Below are positions 14,846 to 22,888 of a stretch of DNA of 64,000 bases, piece by piece. Position 1 is the stretch's first letter. The number at the start of each line of letters is the position of its first letter. The notes under the pieces were generated by a model. That model made no database searches. It was given only the letters and a program-made list of their open reading frames with translations, and was not told the DNA's origin. The DNA is from Sphingobium sp. DEHP117 (GTDB lineage: Bacteria; Pseudomonadota; Alphaproteobacteria; Sphingomonadales; Sphingomonadaceae), in the NCBI RefSeq assembly GCF_030867385.1, contig NZ_JAPFBJ010000003.1:496001-560000 (forward strand). The letters are read 5' to 3'. The position numbers and the translations under genes were made by a program.

Positions 14846-16111
14846 ATGAACGACCTGACACAAACCCCGGAAATGTTGATCGGCACGATGGCCGCGCGTG
14901 CGCGGGAGGCAGGGGCAGCCCTCGCCCTCGCGGATGATGCGGACAAGGCGCGCGGGCTGGAGCTGGCGGCGCAGGCGCTGCGCGATCATGCGGGAGACAT
15001 CGTGCGCGCCAATGCACAGGATATGGAAAACGCCGCCGCCAACGGCCTTTCCCCTGCGATGCTGGACCGGCTGCGGCTAGACGCCGCTCGCGTGGAGGCG
15101 ACGGCGGCGGGCGTGGATCAGGTCGCGCATCTGCCCAATCCGCTCGGCGAGATCATCGACGAGACCCGGCGGCCCAATGGCATGACGCTCCAGCGCGTGC
15201 GCGTGCCCCTGGGCGTGATTGGCATCATATACGAGAGCCGCCCCAATGTGACGGCGGATGCGGCCGCCTTGTCTCTGCGCGCTGGCAATGCCGCAATATT
15301 GCGCGGCGGCAGCGAGGCGATAGAGAGCAACCGTGCGATCCATGCCGCCATGGTGGAAGGGATCGGCGCGGCGGGCCTGCCGATAAACGCCATCCAGCTC
15401 GTCCCAACGACCGACCGCGCGGCAGTGGGCGCGATGCTCCGCGCGGCGGGCCTCATAGACCTCATCGTGCCGCGCGGTGGCAAGTCGCTCGTCGCGCGCG
15501 TGCAGGAGGAAGCGCGTGTTCCCGTACTCGCGCATCTCGACGGCATGAACACAACCTACGTCCATGCATCAGCCGATCCGGAGATGGCGCGCGCGCTCGT
15601 GCTCAACGCCAAGATGCGCCGTACCGGCATTTGCGGCGCGACAGAGACCGTGCTGCTCGACACTGGCTTTGCCAAAGGCGCGGAGATCGTCGCGGCTTTG
15701 CTCGACGCGAAGTGCGCCGTACGCGGAGATGCCGCCGTGCAGGCGATGGACGCGCGCGTCACCCAGGCGAGCGAGGAGGACTGGGATACCGAGTATCTGG
15801 ACGCCATCGTCTCTGCGGCGCAGGTGAGCGGCCTTGATGAGGCACTCGCCCACATTGCCGCGCATTCCAGCCATCATACCGATGCGATCATCGCCGAAGA
15901 CGCGCAGGCTGCCGAGCGCTTCCTCAACGCCGTCGACAGCGCCATCGTGATGTGGAACGCTTCGACGCAGTTCGCCGACGGCGGCGAGTTTGGCCTGGGC
16001 GCGGAAATAGGCATTTCCACCGGCCGCCTGCACGCGCGCGGCCCGGTCGCGCTCGAAGGGCTGACCACCTATAAGTGGATCGTCAGAGGCACGGGCCAGA
16101 CGAGACCGTAG
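14846..16111 (+). CDS. proA: Gamma-glutamyl phosphate reductase ProA
   Basis: 421 residues from MNDLTQTPEM, the usual family length. Aldehyde dehydrogenase-like fold with RRPNGMTLQRVRVPLGVIG (cofactor side), and MRRTGICGATETVLLD carrying the catalytic Cys. It reduces gamma-glutamyl phosphate to glutamate semialdehyde with NADPH in proline synthesis. The partner proB is not in the window. AAGGA lies rather far (about 13 bp) upstream; Met at 14807 is another possible start but would give an atypical N-terminus. Confidence 0.95.
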   Translation: MNDLTQTPEMLIGTMAARAREAGAALALADDADKARGLELAAQALRDHAGDIVRANAQDMENAAANGLSPAMLDRLRLDAARVEATAAGVDQVAHLPNPLGEIIDETRRPNGMTLQRVRVPLGVIGIIYESRPNVTADAAALSLRAGNAAILRGGSEAIESNRAIHAAMVEGIGAAGLPINAIQLVPTTDRAAVGAMLRAAGLIDLIVPRGGKSLVARVQEEARVPVLAHLDGMNTTYVHASADPEMARALVLNAKMRRTGICGATETVLLDTGFAKGAEIVAALLDAKCAVRGDAAVQAMDARVTQASEEDWDTEYLDAIVSAAQVSGLDEALAHIAAHSSHHTDAIIAEDAQAAERFLNAVDSAIVMWNASTQFADGGEFGLGAEIGISTGRLHARGPVALEGLTTYKWIVRGTGQTRP

Positions 16112-16276
16112 TCTTCTCATCATAACTCGCCGCTTTCGTGCAGAAAATAGTTCGCTCTTGGCAAGAATCATGTTTATAGTGATTCTCTGACCGTATTGTG
16201 CGGCGGATTCTGCATGTTCTTCGTCCGACATGTTCATCCGGCTTTTATTTGGGCGAAGCGAAAGTGACTATCAGGG

Positions 16277-17050
16277 ATGAGTTTCGACAGGGGACGCCGC
16301 GGACGCGGCAAGGATAAGCGGGACGGTTTCGGCGGCGACGATTTTGGCGGTTTCCCCGATCACGGCGGTGGCCGCTTCGGCGGTGGATTTGGTGACCGTG
16401 GCGGTTTCGGTGACCGCGGCGGGTTTGGCGGCGGCGGCGGTTTTGGTGATCGCGGCGCTGGCGGCGGTTTTCGCGGCGGCGGCGGTGGCGGTGGCGGTGC
16501 CCGTGGCGGCATGCCGGCCCAGGTTGTGGGCGAAGGCACCGGTGTCGTAAAATTCTTCAACGGGCAGAAGGGCTTCGGCTTCATCGTGCGCGATGACGGT
16601 GGCGAGGACGTGTTCGTGCATATCAGTGCGGTCGAGCAGGCGGGCCTGACCGGCCTCGCCGAGGGTCAGCCGCTGGGCTTCACGCTGGTCGATCGCGGCG
16701 GCAAGATCTCCGCGACCGATCTCAAGATCGACGGCGAACCGCTCCCGGTGGTGGATCGCCCGCGCGAACCGCGTGAGCCTCGGCCGGGTGGTTTTGGCGG
16801 CGGTGATCGCGGCCCACGCCGCCAGCTCACCGGCGAGCATTCCAGCGGCACGGTCAAGTTCTTCAACGCGATGAAGGGCTTCGGCTTCATTCAACGCGAC
16901 GATGGCCAGCCCGACGCGTTCGTGCACATCAGCGCCGTAGAGCGTGCAGGCCTTTCCAGCCTCAACGAGGGCGACCGGTTGGACTTCGATATCGAGGTCG
17001 ATCAGCGCGGCAAATATGCCGCCGTCAATCTTCAGGCGCGCTCGGAATAA
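16277..17050 (+). CDS. Double cold-shock-domain protein with Gly/Arg-rich N-terminus
   Basis: 257 residues. Residues 1-78 are an RGG-like low-complexity tail (GGFGDRGG repeats), followed by two cold-shock domains. CSD1 starts at GTGVVKFFNGQKGFGFI, and CSD2 at SGTVKFFNAMKGFGFI, each with RNP1 (KGFGFI) and RNP2 (DVFVHIS / DAFVHIS). A Pro/Arg/Gly linker joins them. Expected to bind single-stranded RNA or DNA as an RNA chaperone. Double-CSD proteins are common in alphaproteobacteria, but the long RGG-type head is less usual. The 165-bp region upstream (16112-16276) is AT-richer and probably a leader. A strong terminator follows. Confidence 0.9.
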   Translation: MSFDRGRRGRGKDKRDGFGGDDFGGFPDHGGGRFGGGFGDRGGFGDRGGFGGGGGFGDRGAGGGFRGGGGGGGGARGGMPAQVVGEGTGVVKFFNGQKGFGFIVRDDGGEDVFVHISAVEQAGLTGLAEGQPLGFTLVDRGGKISATDLKIDGEPLPVVDRPREPREPRPGGFGGGDRGPRRQLTGEHSSGTVKFFNAMKGFGFIQRDDGQPDAFVHISAVERAGLSSLNEGDRLDFDIEVDQRGKYAAVNLQARSE

Positions 17051-17086
17051 TCAGGCTTTGCGCCTCTAAGGGCAAGTAAAGATCAG

Positions 17087-17119
17087 GGGCCGGGACTTTA
17101 AGCAAGTCCCGGCCCTTTT
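17087..17119 (+). terminator. Rho-independent terminator after the cold-shock gene
   Basis: Perfect 12-bp stem GGGCCGGGACTT / AAGTCCCGGCCC with a 5-nt loop, followed by TTTT. It lies 37 bp after the stop codon. Confidence 0.9.
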
Positions 17120-17128
17120 GTTTGTCAC

Positions 17129-17257
17129 TAGAGCATCGTGCGCAAAAGCCTGTCCTGAGCTTGTCGAAGGGTGGGAACCGGTTTTGCGCCAAAACGATGC
17201 GGTAAAACAAAAACTTAGAGCGCGCTGACCGATCCAGATTTAACGCAGCGCGCTCTA
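17129..17257. repeat. Palindromic intergenic repeat, family 1, copy 1
   Basis: 129-bp element bounded by TAGAGC and GCTCTA. Internal palindromes: GCGCAAAA...TTTTGCGC and AGAGCGCGCTG...CAGCGCGCTCT. It matches copy 2 (30568-30673) almost base for base, except for a 23-bp insertion (CCTGTCCTGAGCTTGTCGAA...) within the first palindrome. It fills the gap between the cold-shock terminator and dps. Confidence 0.85.
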
Positions 17258-17267
17258 AGAAATGTGA

Positions 17268-17780
17268 TCAGGCACCCCGCCCTGCCTCGAACAGGAACCA
17301 GGCGCGCTGCTCGGCCTGGTCGGTCCAGTCATCGACAATGCCTTCGGTGGCGTTGTCACCGGCTTCTGTCGCTGCCTGCTTTACAGCGCGAAAGCCTTCG
17401 ACCAGCGCCAGATTGTCCGCCCGCAACTCGTCCAGCATATCCTTGGGGCTGACGAACTCAGCATCATTGTCGCTGATTGTCTGACGGCGTGTTATGTCCC
17501 CGATCGAACGCAGCGTGACATTGCCGGTCTTGCGCACGCGCTCGGCAATCAGATCAGTCACGGCAAGTATCTGTGCAGCCTGCTCATCGAACAGCAAATG
17601 ATAATCGCGAAAATGCGGGCCTGACACGTGCCAATGAAAATTCTTGGTCTTGAGATAGAGCGCATAGCTGTCTGCCAACACGCGGTTGAGCGCGTCGGCG
17701 ACTGACAGCGTATCGTTGCCGCTTAGATCGGTCGGGGTTTTCAGTGCCTCGGGGACGGCGGCCCGCTTTTGCCTGGCCAT
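17268..17780 (-). CDS. dps: Dps-family DNA-protecting ferritin
   Basis: 170 residues. The Dps signature KNFHWHVSGPHFRDYHLLFDEQ supplies the intersubunit ferroxidase ligands (His, His, Asp, Glu). The protein forms 12-mers that store iron and protect DNA from peroxide in starved cells. The basic N-terminus (MARQKRAAVPEAL) could bind DNA. Encoded alone, with its 3' end next to the family 1 repeat. Confidence 0.95.
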   Translation of the reverse strand: MARQKRAAVPEALKTPTDLSGNDTLSVADALNRVLADSYALYLKTKNFHWHVSGPHFRDYHLLFDEQAAQILAVTDLIAERVRKTGNVTLRSIGDITRRQTISDNDAEFVSPKDMLDELRADNLALVEGFRAVKQAATEAGDNATEGIVDDWTDQAEQRAWFLFEAGRGA

Positions 17781-17893
17781 AAGCTCTTCCTTTCGCGATG
17801 AGGGGTGATGCGTCGTTGCGTGAACACGCTTATGCGACGAACCGTTTCATCGGTAAAATGAGTTAAAATGGTATCTGTAATCGTTCTGGCCGA

Positions 17894-18442
17894 TTAGAAG
17901 AGGCGCAGGCCCGCCATAGTCGTCAAGAAGGCAGAGAGCAGCATCACGCTGCCCAGCCCTATGCTTACAGGGCGGCGCCATACAACCTCGCTTATCGAGC
18001 TACCCGCCCAACAGCCTATCCCACAGCCGATGCCCCCGCCGATGCCTGCCATCCAAGGATCCGCGAACAGCACCGATATGCCAGCGATCAACAAGGGCGC
18101 ACTGCCACCGAAACAAGCAACGAAAAATGCCGCCGTTATCCGGCTGAAACCGGGGGCTCTTCCAGCCCGGGCACCGCTTCGGGGGGCCAAGAAAAGCCCT
18201 CCCCCCGCGAATCCCAGCGCCGCGGCGAAAAACAGCATACGCGCCTCGGGCGTCAGCATCGGGGCAATCCAGTAGCCTGCAAGCGCGGCGATGAGCGCAT
18301 TGACTGCACAGGCGAGAATGAGACCCGCGATCAGGCGGCTCTCCCGCACCCCACCCGCGCTAAGATCGCGATATACCCTCGCGCCCTTGCCCGCGCCTTC
18401 TACCAGCGCGCACAGGATCAGGGATAAAAGCAGCGCGTCCAT
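17894..18442 (-). CDS. Small integral membrane protein, divergent GDT1/TMEM165-like
   Basis: 182 residues with about six hydrophobic segments (LLLSLILCALVEG, LIAGLILACAVNALIAALAGYWI, MLFFAAALGFAGGGLFLA, AAFFVACFGGSAPLLIAG and a C-terminal pair). The two-fold arrangement and an early Glu-Gly (LVEGAGKG) recall the GDT1/UPF0016 cation transporters, but the hallmark ExGD(K/R)(T/S) is not intact. It is therefore either a divergent member or an unrelated protein. No operon partner; about 110 bp of non-coding DNA separates it from dps. Confidence 0.55.
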   Translation of the reverse strand: MDALLLSLILCALVEGAGKGARVYRDLSAGGVRESRLIAGLILACAVNALIAALAGYWIAPMLTPEARMLFFAAALGFAGGGLFLAPRSGARAGRAPGFSRITAAFFVACFGGSAPLLIAGISVLFADPWMAGIGGGIGCGIGCWAGSSISEVVWRRPVSIGLGSVMLLSAFLTTMAGLRLF

Positions 18443-18475
18443 GCCACGCAGCTATAACGAGGAAAGGAGGATCGG

Positions 18476-18793
18476 TTAATGCCCGATGCGCAGCGACAGC
18501 GCGGCGAGGAATATCTGGCTCGCTTCCGGGCTGGTGTCCTCGCTCTCGACCGCGTCGCGCATGATGTCGAGGTAAGACAGCACCACCGGGCCGAGGCCAT
18601 GACGGGCCAGCGCAGTTTCCAGTGTGGAGGCAATACGCTCGACAGGTTCCAGCCCATAAGCGCGGGCATCATGGCGAATGATGTCGATCTGCTCGCACAT
18701 GCGGGGAAGGCTGATCGTCCCGCCCTGCGCCGCCAGCGCGTCGATTCGCGCCATCAGGCCGGACCGGACCATGTTCATCGCATCGTGCTGCAT
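18476..18793 (-). CDS. Conserved hypothetical protein
   Basis: 105 residues from MQHDAMNMVRSG; the frame is open to 18946, but the upstream part overlaps a promoter-like gap and looks non-coding. All-helical and acidic, with no signal peptide. The pattern (CEQIDIIRHDARAYGLEPVERIASTLETAL) resembles short sphingomonad proteins of unknown role that I cannot name. Lies 34 bp from the membrane protein gene on the same strand. Confidence 0.65.
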   Translation of the reverse strand: MQHDAMNMVRSGLMARIDALAAQGGTISLPRMCEQIDIIRHDARAYGLEPVERIASTLETALARHGLGPVVLSYLDIMRDAVESEDTSPEASQIFLAALSLRIGH

Positions 18794-19019
18794 CACCACT
18801 GCCTCCCTGCCCCATTCGCAGAATGCGACCAAAGCGTTAACGGCCCGTAAAGTCCGAGAGTTACCGCAGCGTTGCACCGCAAATATTTCTCGCAAATCGG
18901 CGCGGCGGAGCGTCTGCCGGTTGACATCACGGTGATTCTGCCGCATGGACCCGCGCTGAAACGGGCGGCTGGCTTTGCCGCCTTATTTTTTCGAACGGTT
19001 TATCAGAGGGAATCAGGTC

Positions 19020-19187
19020 ATGGCGAAGCCAGCCACCGTAAAGATCCGGCTTGTCAGCAGCGCCGACACCGGCTTCTTCTATGTTACCAAGAAGAATCCG
19101 CGCACCCAGACCGAGAAGCTGAGCTTCCGCAAATATGATCCGGTCGCGCGCAAGCATGTCGAGTTCAAGGAAGCCAAGATCAAGTAA
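19020..19187 (+). CDS. rpmG: 50S ribosomal protein L33
   Basis: 55 residues, [11 protein letters not shown] ... YVTKKNPRT ... [23 protein letters not shown], the typical alphaproteobacterial L33 without the zinc-binding Cys pairs. Component of the large ribosomal subunit near the E site. The start is fixed by family length. Monocistronic, with a terminator right after it. Confidence 0.97.
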   Translation: MAKPATVKIRLVSSADTGFFYVTKKNPRTQTEKLSFRKYDPVARKHVEFKEAKIK

Positions 19188-19218
19188 GACGGATTGGCCC
19201 CTTGCCAAACGACGAAAG

Positions 19219-19242
19219 CCCGGCCGCCGCGCCGGGTTTTTT
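19219..19242 (+). terminator. Rho-independent terminator of rpmG
   Basis: Stem CCCGGC / GCCGGG with a 6-nt loop, followed by six T (19237-19242). It abuts the stop codon of the convergent divK gene. Confidence 0.85.
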
Positions 19243-19616
19243 CATGATACGAGGTTCAGCAGCCCGCCTACGGTGTCGACGAACTTCATCACTGAGATCG
19301 GCTTGGAGACATAGGCCTCCGCCCCGGCGGCGCGGATACGGTCTTCGTCGCCCTTGCCCGCATAAGCCGTCACCGCCATCACCGGCACGCTGGCCAGCTC
19401 CGCGTCGTCTTTCAGCGCGATGATCAGGTCCAGCCCGCTGATGTGGGGCAGATGGATGTCCATGATAACGAGGTCCGGCTGAAAGGAGCGCGCCTCGTCC
19501 AGCACCGCCCGTCCGTCTGACACAGCGCGCGTCTCGTGCCCATGCGCCTTCAACAGGTCACAAAAGAGCTTGAGGTTAAGTTCGTTGTCCTCGACAACAA
19601 GAATGCGTTTCGTCAC
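19242..19616 (-). CDS. divK: Single-domain response regulator DivK
   Basis: 124 residues, receiver domain only: acidic pair in LVVEDNE, phospho-acceptor Asp53 (LVIMDIHLP), Thr in AVTAYAG, Lys in VSKPIS. Matches DivK, the essential cell-cycle regulator that, with the DivJ and PleC kinases, controls CtrA activity and asymmetric division in alphaproteobacteria. PleD is often next to divK in other genera but is not present here. Confidence 0.9.
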   Translation of the reverse strand: MTKRILVVEDNELNLKLFCDLLKAHGHETRAVSDGRAVLDEARSFQPDLVIMDIHLPHISGLDLIIALKDDAELASVPVMAVTAYAGKGDEDRIRAAGAEAYVSKPISVMKFVDTVGGLLNLVS

Positions 19617-19675
19617 CTGTCACCCGGATTAAGGCGGCGATGCCGCGATCTACGCCACACGATGGAGAGGCATTC

Positions 19676-19954
19676 ATGCGCGCGGAAATAGGGAATGGCA
19701 ATGCGGAGGAGGGCGAAACACTGGCATTGCGCGCCCTTGGGTGGGTTTTGTGCGACGATCGGCGTGCGCAGCGGCTACTGGCGCTTACGGGCCTTGAGGC
19801 GGAAGACCTGCGGCGCCATGCCGGCGAGCCGGCGACGCTGCGCGCTGTTATCGGCTTTCTGCGGGCGCATGAGCCGGATCTGGTGGCATGCGCGCAGGAG
19901 CTGGGCGTCGCGCCAGAGCGGCTGGCAAACCTCGAGCGGGAACTGAAGGCATGA
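19676..19954 (+). CDS. DUF3572 family protein
   Basis: 92 residues from MRAEIGNG, preferred over an upstream ATG (19640) because GGAGAGG sits 5 bp before it. Helical: ALRALGWVLCDDRRAQRLLALTGL ... LRRHAGEPATLRAVIGFLRAHEPDLV, the DUF3572 pattern. Function unknown. Its stop overlaps the HAD hydrolase start by 4 bp; first gene of a four-gene operon running to 22470. Confidence 0.8.
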   Translation: MRAEIGNGNAEEGETLALRALGWVLCDDRRAQRLLALTGLEAEDLRRHAGEPATLRAVIGFLRAHEPDLVACAQELGVAPERLANLERELKA

Positions 19955-20577
19955 CCCGCCCCCTCATCATCACCGATTGCGACGAGGTGCTGCTCCACAT
20001 GGTCGTACCCTTCCGTGACTGGCTGGACGAGGTGCACGACATCCATTTCGATCTTTCCAACCACAGCTTCATCGATGCGCTGCGCCGCAAGGCCTGCGGC
20101 ACGGTGCTGGAGGTGGGGGAAGTGTGGACGATGCTGCGCGCCTTCTTCGGCTCTGAGATGCACCGCCAATATCCGATCGATGGCGCGCTGGAGACGCTCG
20201 CGCGTCTGTCTGCGATCGCAGACATCGTCGTGCTCACCAATATCGGCGAGGCGGAGCATGAGGGGCGGATCGCGCAGCTGCGCAAGCTCGGCGTAGAGCA
20301 TCCGGTGTACTGGAACCAGGGAGGCAAGGGCGCGCCTGCCCGCCGCCTGATCGATGAATATGCGCCAAGCGCCGTGCTCTTCGTTGATGACCTTGCCCAG
20401 CATCACGACTCAGTGGCGGAGCATGCGCCCGAGGCCTGGCGGCTGCATATGGTAGGCGAGCCGCTGATGGCGCGCCATATCCCCCCGGCCCCCGCAGCCC
20501 ATGCGCGGATCGACTCCTGGGCGGCGGCAGAGGGCTGGATCAGGGAGCGGCTGGCGCAAGGCAGGGCGGCGGCATGA
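19951..20577 (+). CDS. HAD-superfamily hydrolase
   Basis: 208 residues. HAD motif I is ITDCDEVLLHM; it departs from the usual DxDxT/V (D-C-D-E-V), but both Asp are kept. Motif II-like VVLTNIG, and VLFVDDLAQHHDS is motif IV with paired Asp. Probably a soluble phosphatase with unknown substrate. Start and stop both overlap neighbours by 4 bp (DUF3572 upstream, phosphodiesterase downstream), so expression is coupled. Confidence 0.85.
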   Translation: MTRPLIITDCDEVLLHMVVPFRDWLDEVHDIHFDLSNHSFIDALRRKACGTVLEVGEVWTMLRAFFGSEMHRQYPIDGALETLARLSAIADIVVLTNIGEAEHEGRIAQLRKLGVEHPVYWNQGGKGAPARRLIDEYAPSAVLFVDDLAQHHDSVAEHAPEAWRLHMVGEPLMARHIPPAPAAHARIDSWAAAEGWIRERLAQGRAAA

Positions 20578-21311
20578 GCGGACGGGCGGCGTTCCTGACC
20601 GAATGCGATTATGCCCATCGCGGGCTGCATGGCGGCGGGCAAGGCCTCATCGAAAACAGCCTGCCCGCCTTTGCCGCCGCGCTCGATGCGGGCTTCGGAA
20701 TGGAATGCGACGTGCGCCTTTCTGCGGATGGAATCGTCTATGTTTTCCACGATGAAACGCTGGATCGGCTTACGGCGAAAACCGGTGCTTTCGGGCGGTG
20801 TTCAGCGCAAGAGCTGGCCGCAATATCGCTCAACAGAAATGGCGGCACTATTCCAACACTGCGCGCGCTGTTGGAAACTGTCGGAGGGCGCCAGCCGCTC
20901 CTGATCGAGATCAAGATCGACGGGGTCGAGCCGGTCTCCCCCTTGTGCGCGGCGGTGGAGGCGGATCTGCGCGGATACGCCGGGCCGGTCGCCATCATGT
21001 CGTTCGATCCGCGCGTGGGGCGCTGGTTCGCCACCCACGCGCCGCAGGTCGTGCGCGGGCTGGTCGTCACCGAGGAGGGCGGCAAAGGCTGGTGGGGTCA
21101 TCTGAAACGCGCGCTGGCGATGCTTCACGCGAAACCGGACTTCCTCGCCTACGATATTCGCGATCTGCCCAGCCCGTTCGCCACGCGCGCCCGGCTGGAG
21201 GGCGTCCCGGTGCTGAGCTGGACCGTGCGCACTGCGGAGCAGTGGCAGACGGTGCGCCAGCATGCCGACGCAGCGATCTTCGAGGGCGAGGTGCAGCCAC
21301 GCCATGGCTGA
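20574..21311 (+). CDS. Glycerophosphodiester phosphodiesterase
   Basis: 245 residues, GDPD TIM barrel: AHRGLHGGGQGLIENSLPAF (His-Arg and Glu-Asn metal/substrate motifs), GMECDVRLSADGIVYVFHDETLDRLT (Glu, Asp, His), LLIEIKID. Hydrolyses glycerophosphodiesters to glycerol 3-phosphate and an alcohol. No signal peptide, so cytoplasmic. Overlaps both neighbours in the DUF3572-HAD-GDPD-FemAB-like operon. Confidence 0.9.
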   Translation: MSGRAAFLTECDYAHRGLHGGGQGLIENSLPAFAAALDAGFGMECDVRLSADGIVYVFHDETLDRLTAKTGAFGRCSAQELAAISLNRNGGTIPTLRALLETVGGRQPLLIEIKIDGVEPVSPLCAAVEADLRGYAGPVAIMSFDPRVGRWFATHAPQVVRGLVVTEEGGKGWWGHLKRALAMLHAKPDFLAYDIRDLPSPFATRARLEGVPVLSWTVRTAEQWQTVRQHADAAIFEGEVQPRHG

Positions 21312-22470
21312 GGGAGAACCGATCCCCGAAGGCGGCCTCATCGCGCGCACGCTGGAGGGCGTTTCCGCGCTCGACGCCGCGCTCTGGGATGCCTGTGCGA
21401 AGACAGACGACCCCTTCCTCTCCCACAACTTCCTTTCCGCGCTGGAAGAGTCGAGCAGCGTCGGCCCCGGCACCGGCTGGCAAGCCTCGCCCATCGCCAT
21501 CGAGGACGCCGCCGGAGCACCGCTCGGCGCCCTGCCCGCCTATTTCAAGGGCCACAGCCAGGGCGAATATGTGTTCGACCATGGCTGGGCGGACGCTTGG
21601 CAGCGGGCGGGCGGCAAATATTACCCCAAGCTCCAGATCGCCGTGCCGTTCACGCCGGTGACCGGCCGCCGCCTGCTACTGCGCGATGACGCCGCGCCGG
21701 CCATCGCCTCCGGCCTCATCGCCGCCGCCGAGCAGTTGGTGGCGCAACAGGGTCTCAGCTCCGCCCACGCCACCTTCATCGCGCCAGAGGAAGTGCCGCT
21801 GTTCGAGGCGGCGGGCTGGCTGATCCGCGAAGACAGCCAGTTTCACTTCACCAACGAGGGCTATGCCGATTTCGACGACTTTCTTGCCCGCCTTTCCAGC
21901 GCCAAGCGCAAGACGCTGCGCAAGGAGCGGGCGCGGGCGCAGGAGGGGCTGGACATCGTGCACCTCACCGGCGATGCGATCCGGCCGGAGCATTGGGACG
22001 CGTTCTGGGCCTTTTATCAGGATACCGGATCCCGCAAATGGGGGCGGCCTTACCTCACGCGCAGCTTCTTTGACCTGATCGGCGCGCGCATGGGCGAGAG
22101 TATCCTGCTCATCCTCGCGCTGCGCGGCGGACAGCCGATCGCGGGCGCGCTCAACTTCATCGGCGCGGAGGCGCTATATGGCCGCTATTGGGGCTGCGTG
22201 GAGGACGTGCCCTTCCTCCATTTCGAACTATGCTATTATCAGGCGATCGATTTCGCGCTGGCGCGGGGCCTGAAACGGGTGGAGGCAGGCGCGCAGGGCG
22301 GGCACAAGCTGGTGCGCGGCTACGCGCCGGTGCCGACCTTTTCCGCCCATCATATCCCCCACCCCGATTTCCGGCGGGCGGTGGCGCAGTTTCTGCGCCA
22401 AGAGCGCGCGGCGGTCAGCCAGGACCGGGAATGGCTGGCAGAGCGAACGCCGTTTCGGCGGGAAGATTAG
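21304..22470 (+). CDS. DUF482/FemAB-like GNAT-fold protein (COG3146)
   Basis: 388 residues from MAEGEPIPEG. Recognisable DUF482 features: DPFLSHNFLSALEESSSVG near the start, LPAYFKGHSQGEYVFDHGWADAW, then RLSSAKRKTLRKER and YYQAIDFALARGLKRVEAGAQGGHKL in the second GNAT-like half. Often annotated as a peptidogalycan biosynthesis protein; an aminoacyl or acyl transferase is likely, with unknown target. The ATG lies 8 bp inside the end of the phosphodiesterase gene; last gene of the operon. Confidence 0.85.
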   Translation: MAEGEPIPEGGLIARTLEGVSALDAALWDACAKTDDPFLSHNFLSALEESSSVGPGTGWQASPIAIEDAAGAPLGALPAYFKGHSQGEYVFDHGWADAWQRAGGKYYPKLQIAVPFTPVTGRRLLLRDDAAPAIASGLIAAAEQLVAQQGLSSAHATFIAPEEVPLFEAAGWLIREDSQFHFTNEGYADFDDFLARLSSAKRKTLRKERARAQEGLDIVHLTGDAIRPEHWDAFWAFYQDTGSRKWGRPYLTRSFFDLIGARMGESILLILALRGGQPIAGALNFIGAEALYGRYWGCVEDVPFLHFELCYYQAIDFALARGLKRVEAGAQGGHKLVRGYAPVPTFSAHHIPHPDFRRAVAQFLRQERAAVSQDREWLAERTPFRRED

Positions 22471-22474
22471 AAGA

Positions 22475-22777
22475 TCAGGCCGCGTAGCGGGTGGCCGATG
22501 TCGCGCCCAGCCATGCGCGGGCGAGGCGTTGCGCTTCGGCTATCTCCCGCGCGGTCATTTCCTCGGCGACTTCGGCACGCATGGCCTGCCCCTCTTCGCT
22601 GCCCGCAAGCGCCGCGAGGTTCAGCCATTTGTGCGCCTCGATGAGGTCGATATCGACCCCCCCGGTGCCGCAACTATATGCGATACCCAGTTCATAACAT
22701 GCCTGCGCGTCTCCGCGCGCCGCCTCCGCCAGACGGCTTTCTATCAGGAACTGTGCGGACTTTATGCTATTTGCCAC
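22475..22777 (-). CDS. Small Sel1-repeat protein
   Basis: 100 residues with one or two Sel1-like helical hairpins (DAQACYELGIAYSCGTGGVDIDLIEAHKWLNLAALAGSEEG). No signal peptide. Such repeats mediate protein contacts; no specific role can be read. Convergent with the DUF482 gene, only 4 bp between the stops, and 111 bp downstream of the panC stop on the same strand. Confidence 0.75.
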   Translation of the reverse strand: MANSIKSAQFLIESRLAEAARGDAQACYELGIAYSCGTGGVDIDLIEAHKWLNLAALAGSEEGQAMRAEVAEEMTAREIAEAQRLARAWLGATSATRYAA

Positions 22778-22888
22778 AAGCGTCTCCTCGACCCCGATTG
22801 AGGTGAAGATTTGCGAATCATGGCTAAGATAAGGTTAACGACACGGTGAACGCCCAACGGTTCGTCGCAATGACCTGAAAGTGTTACA

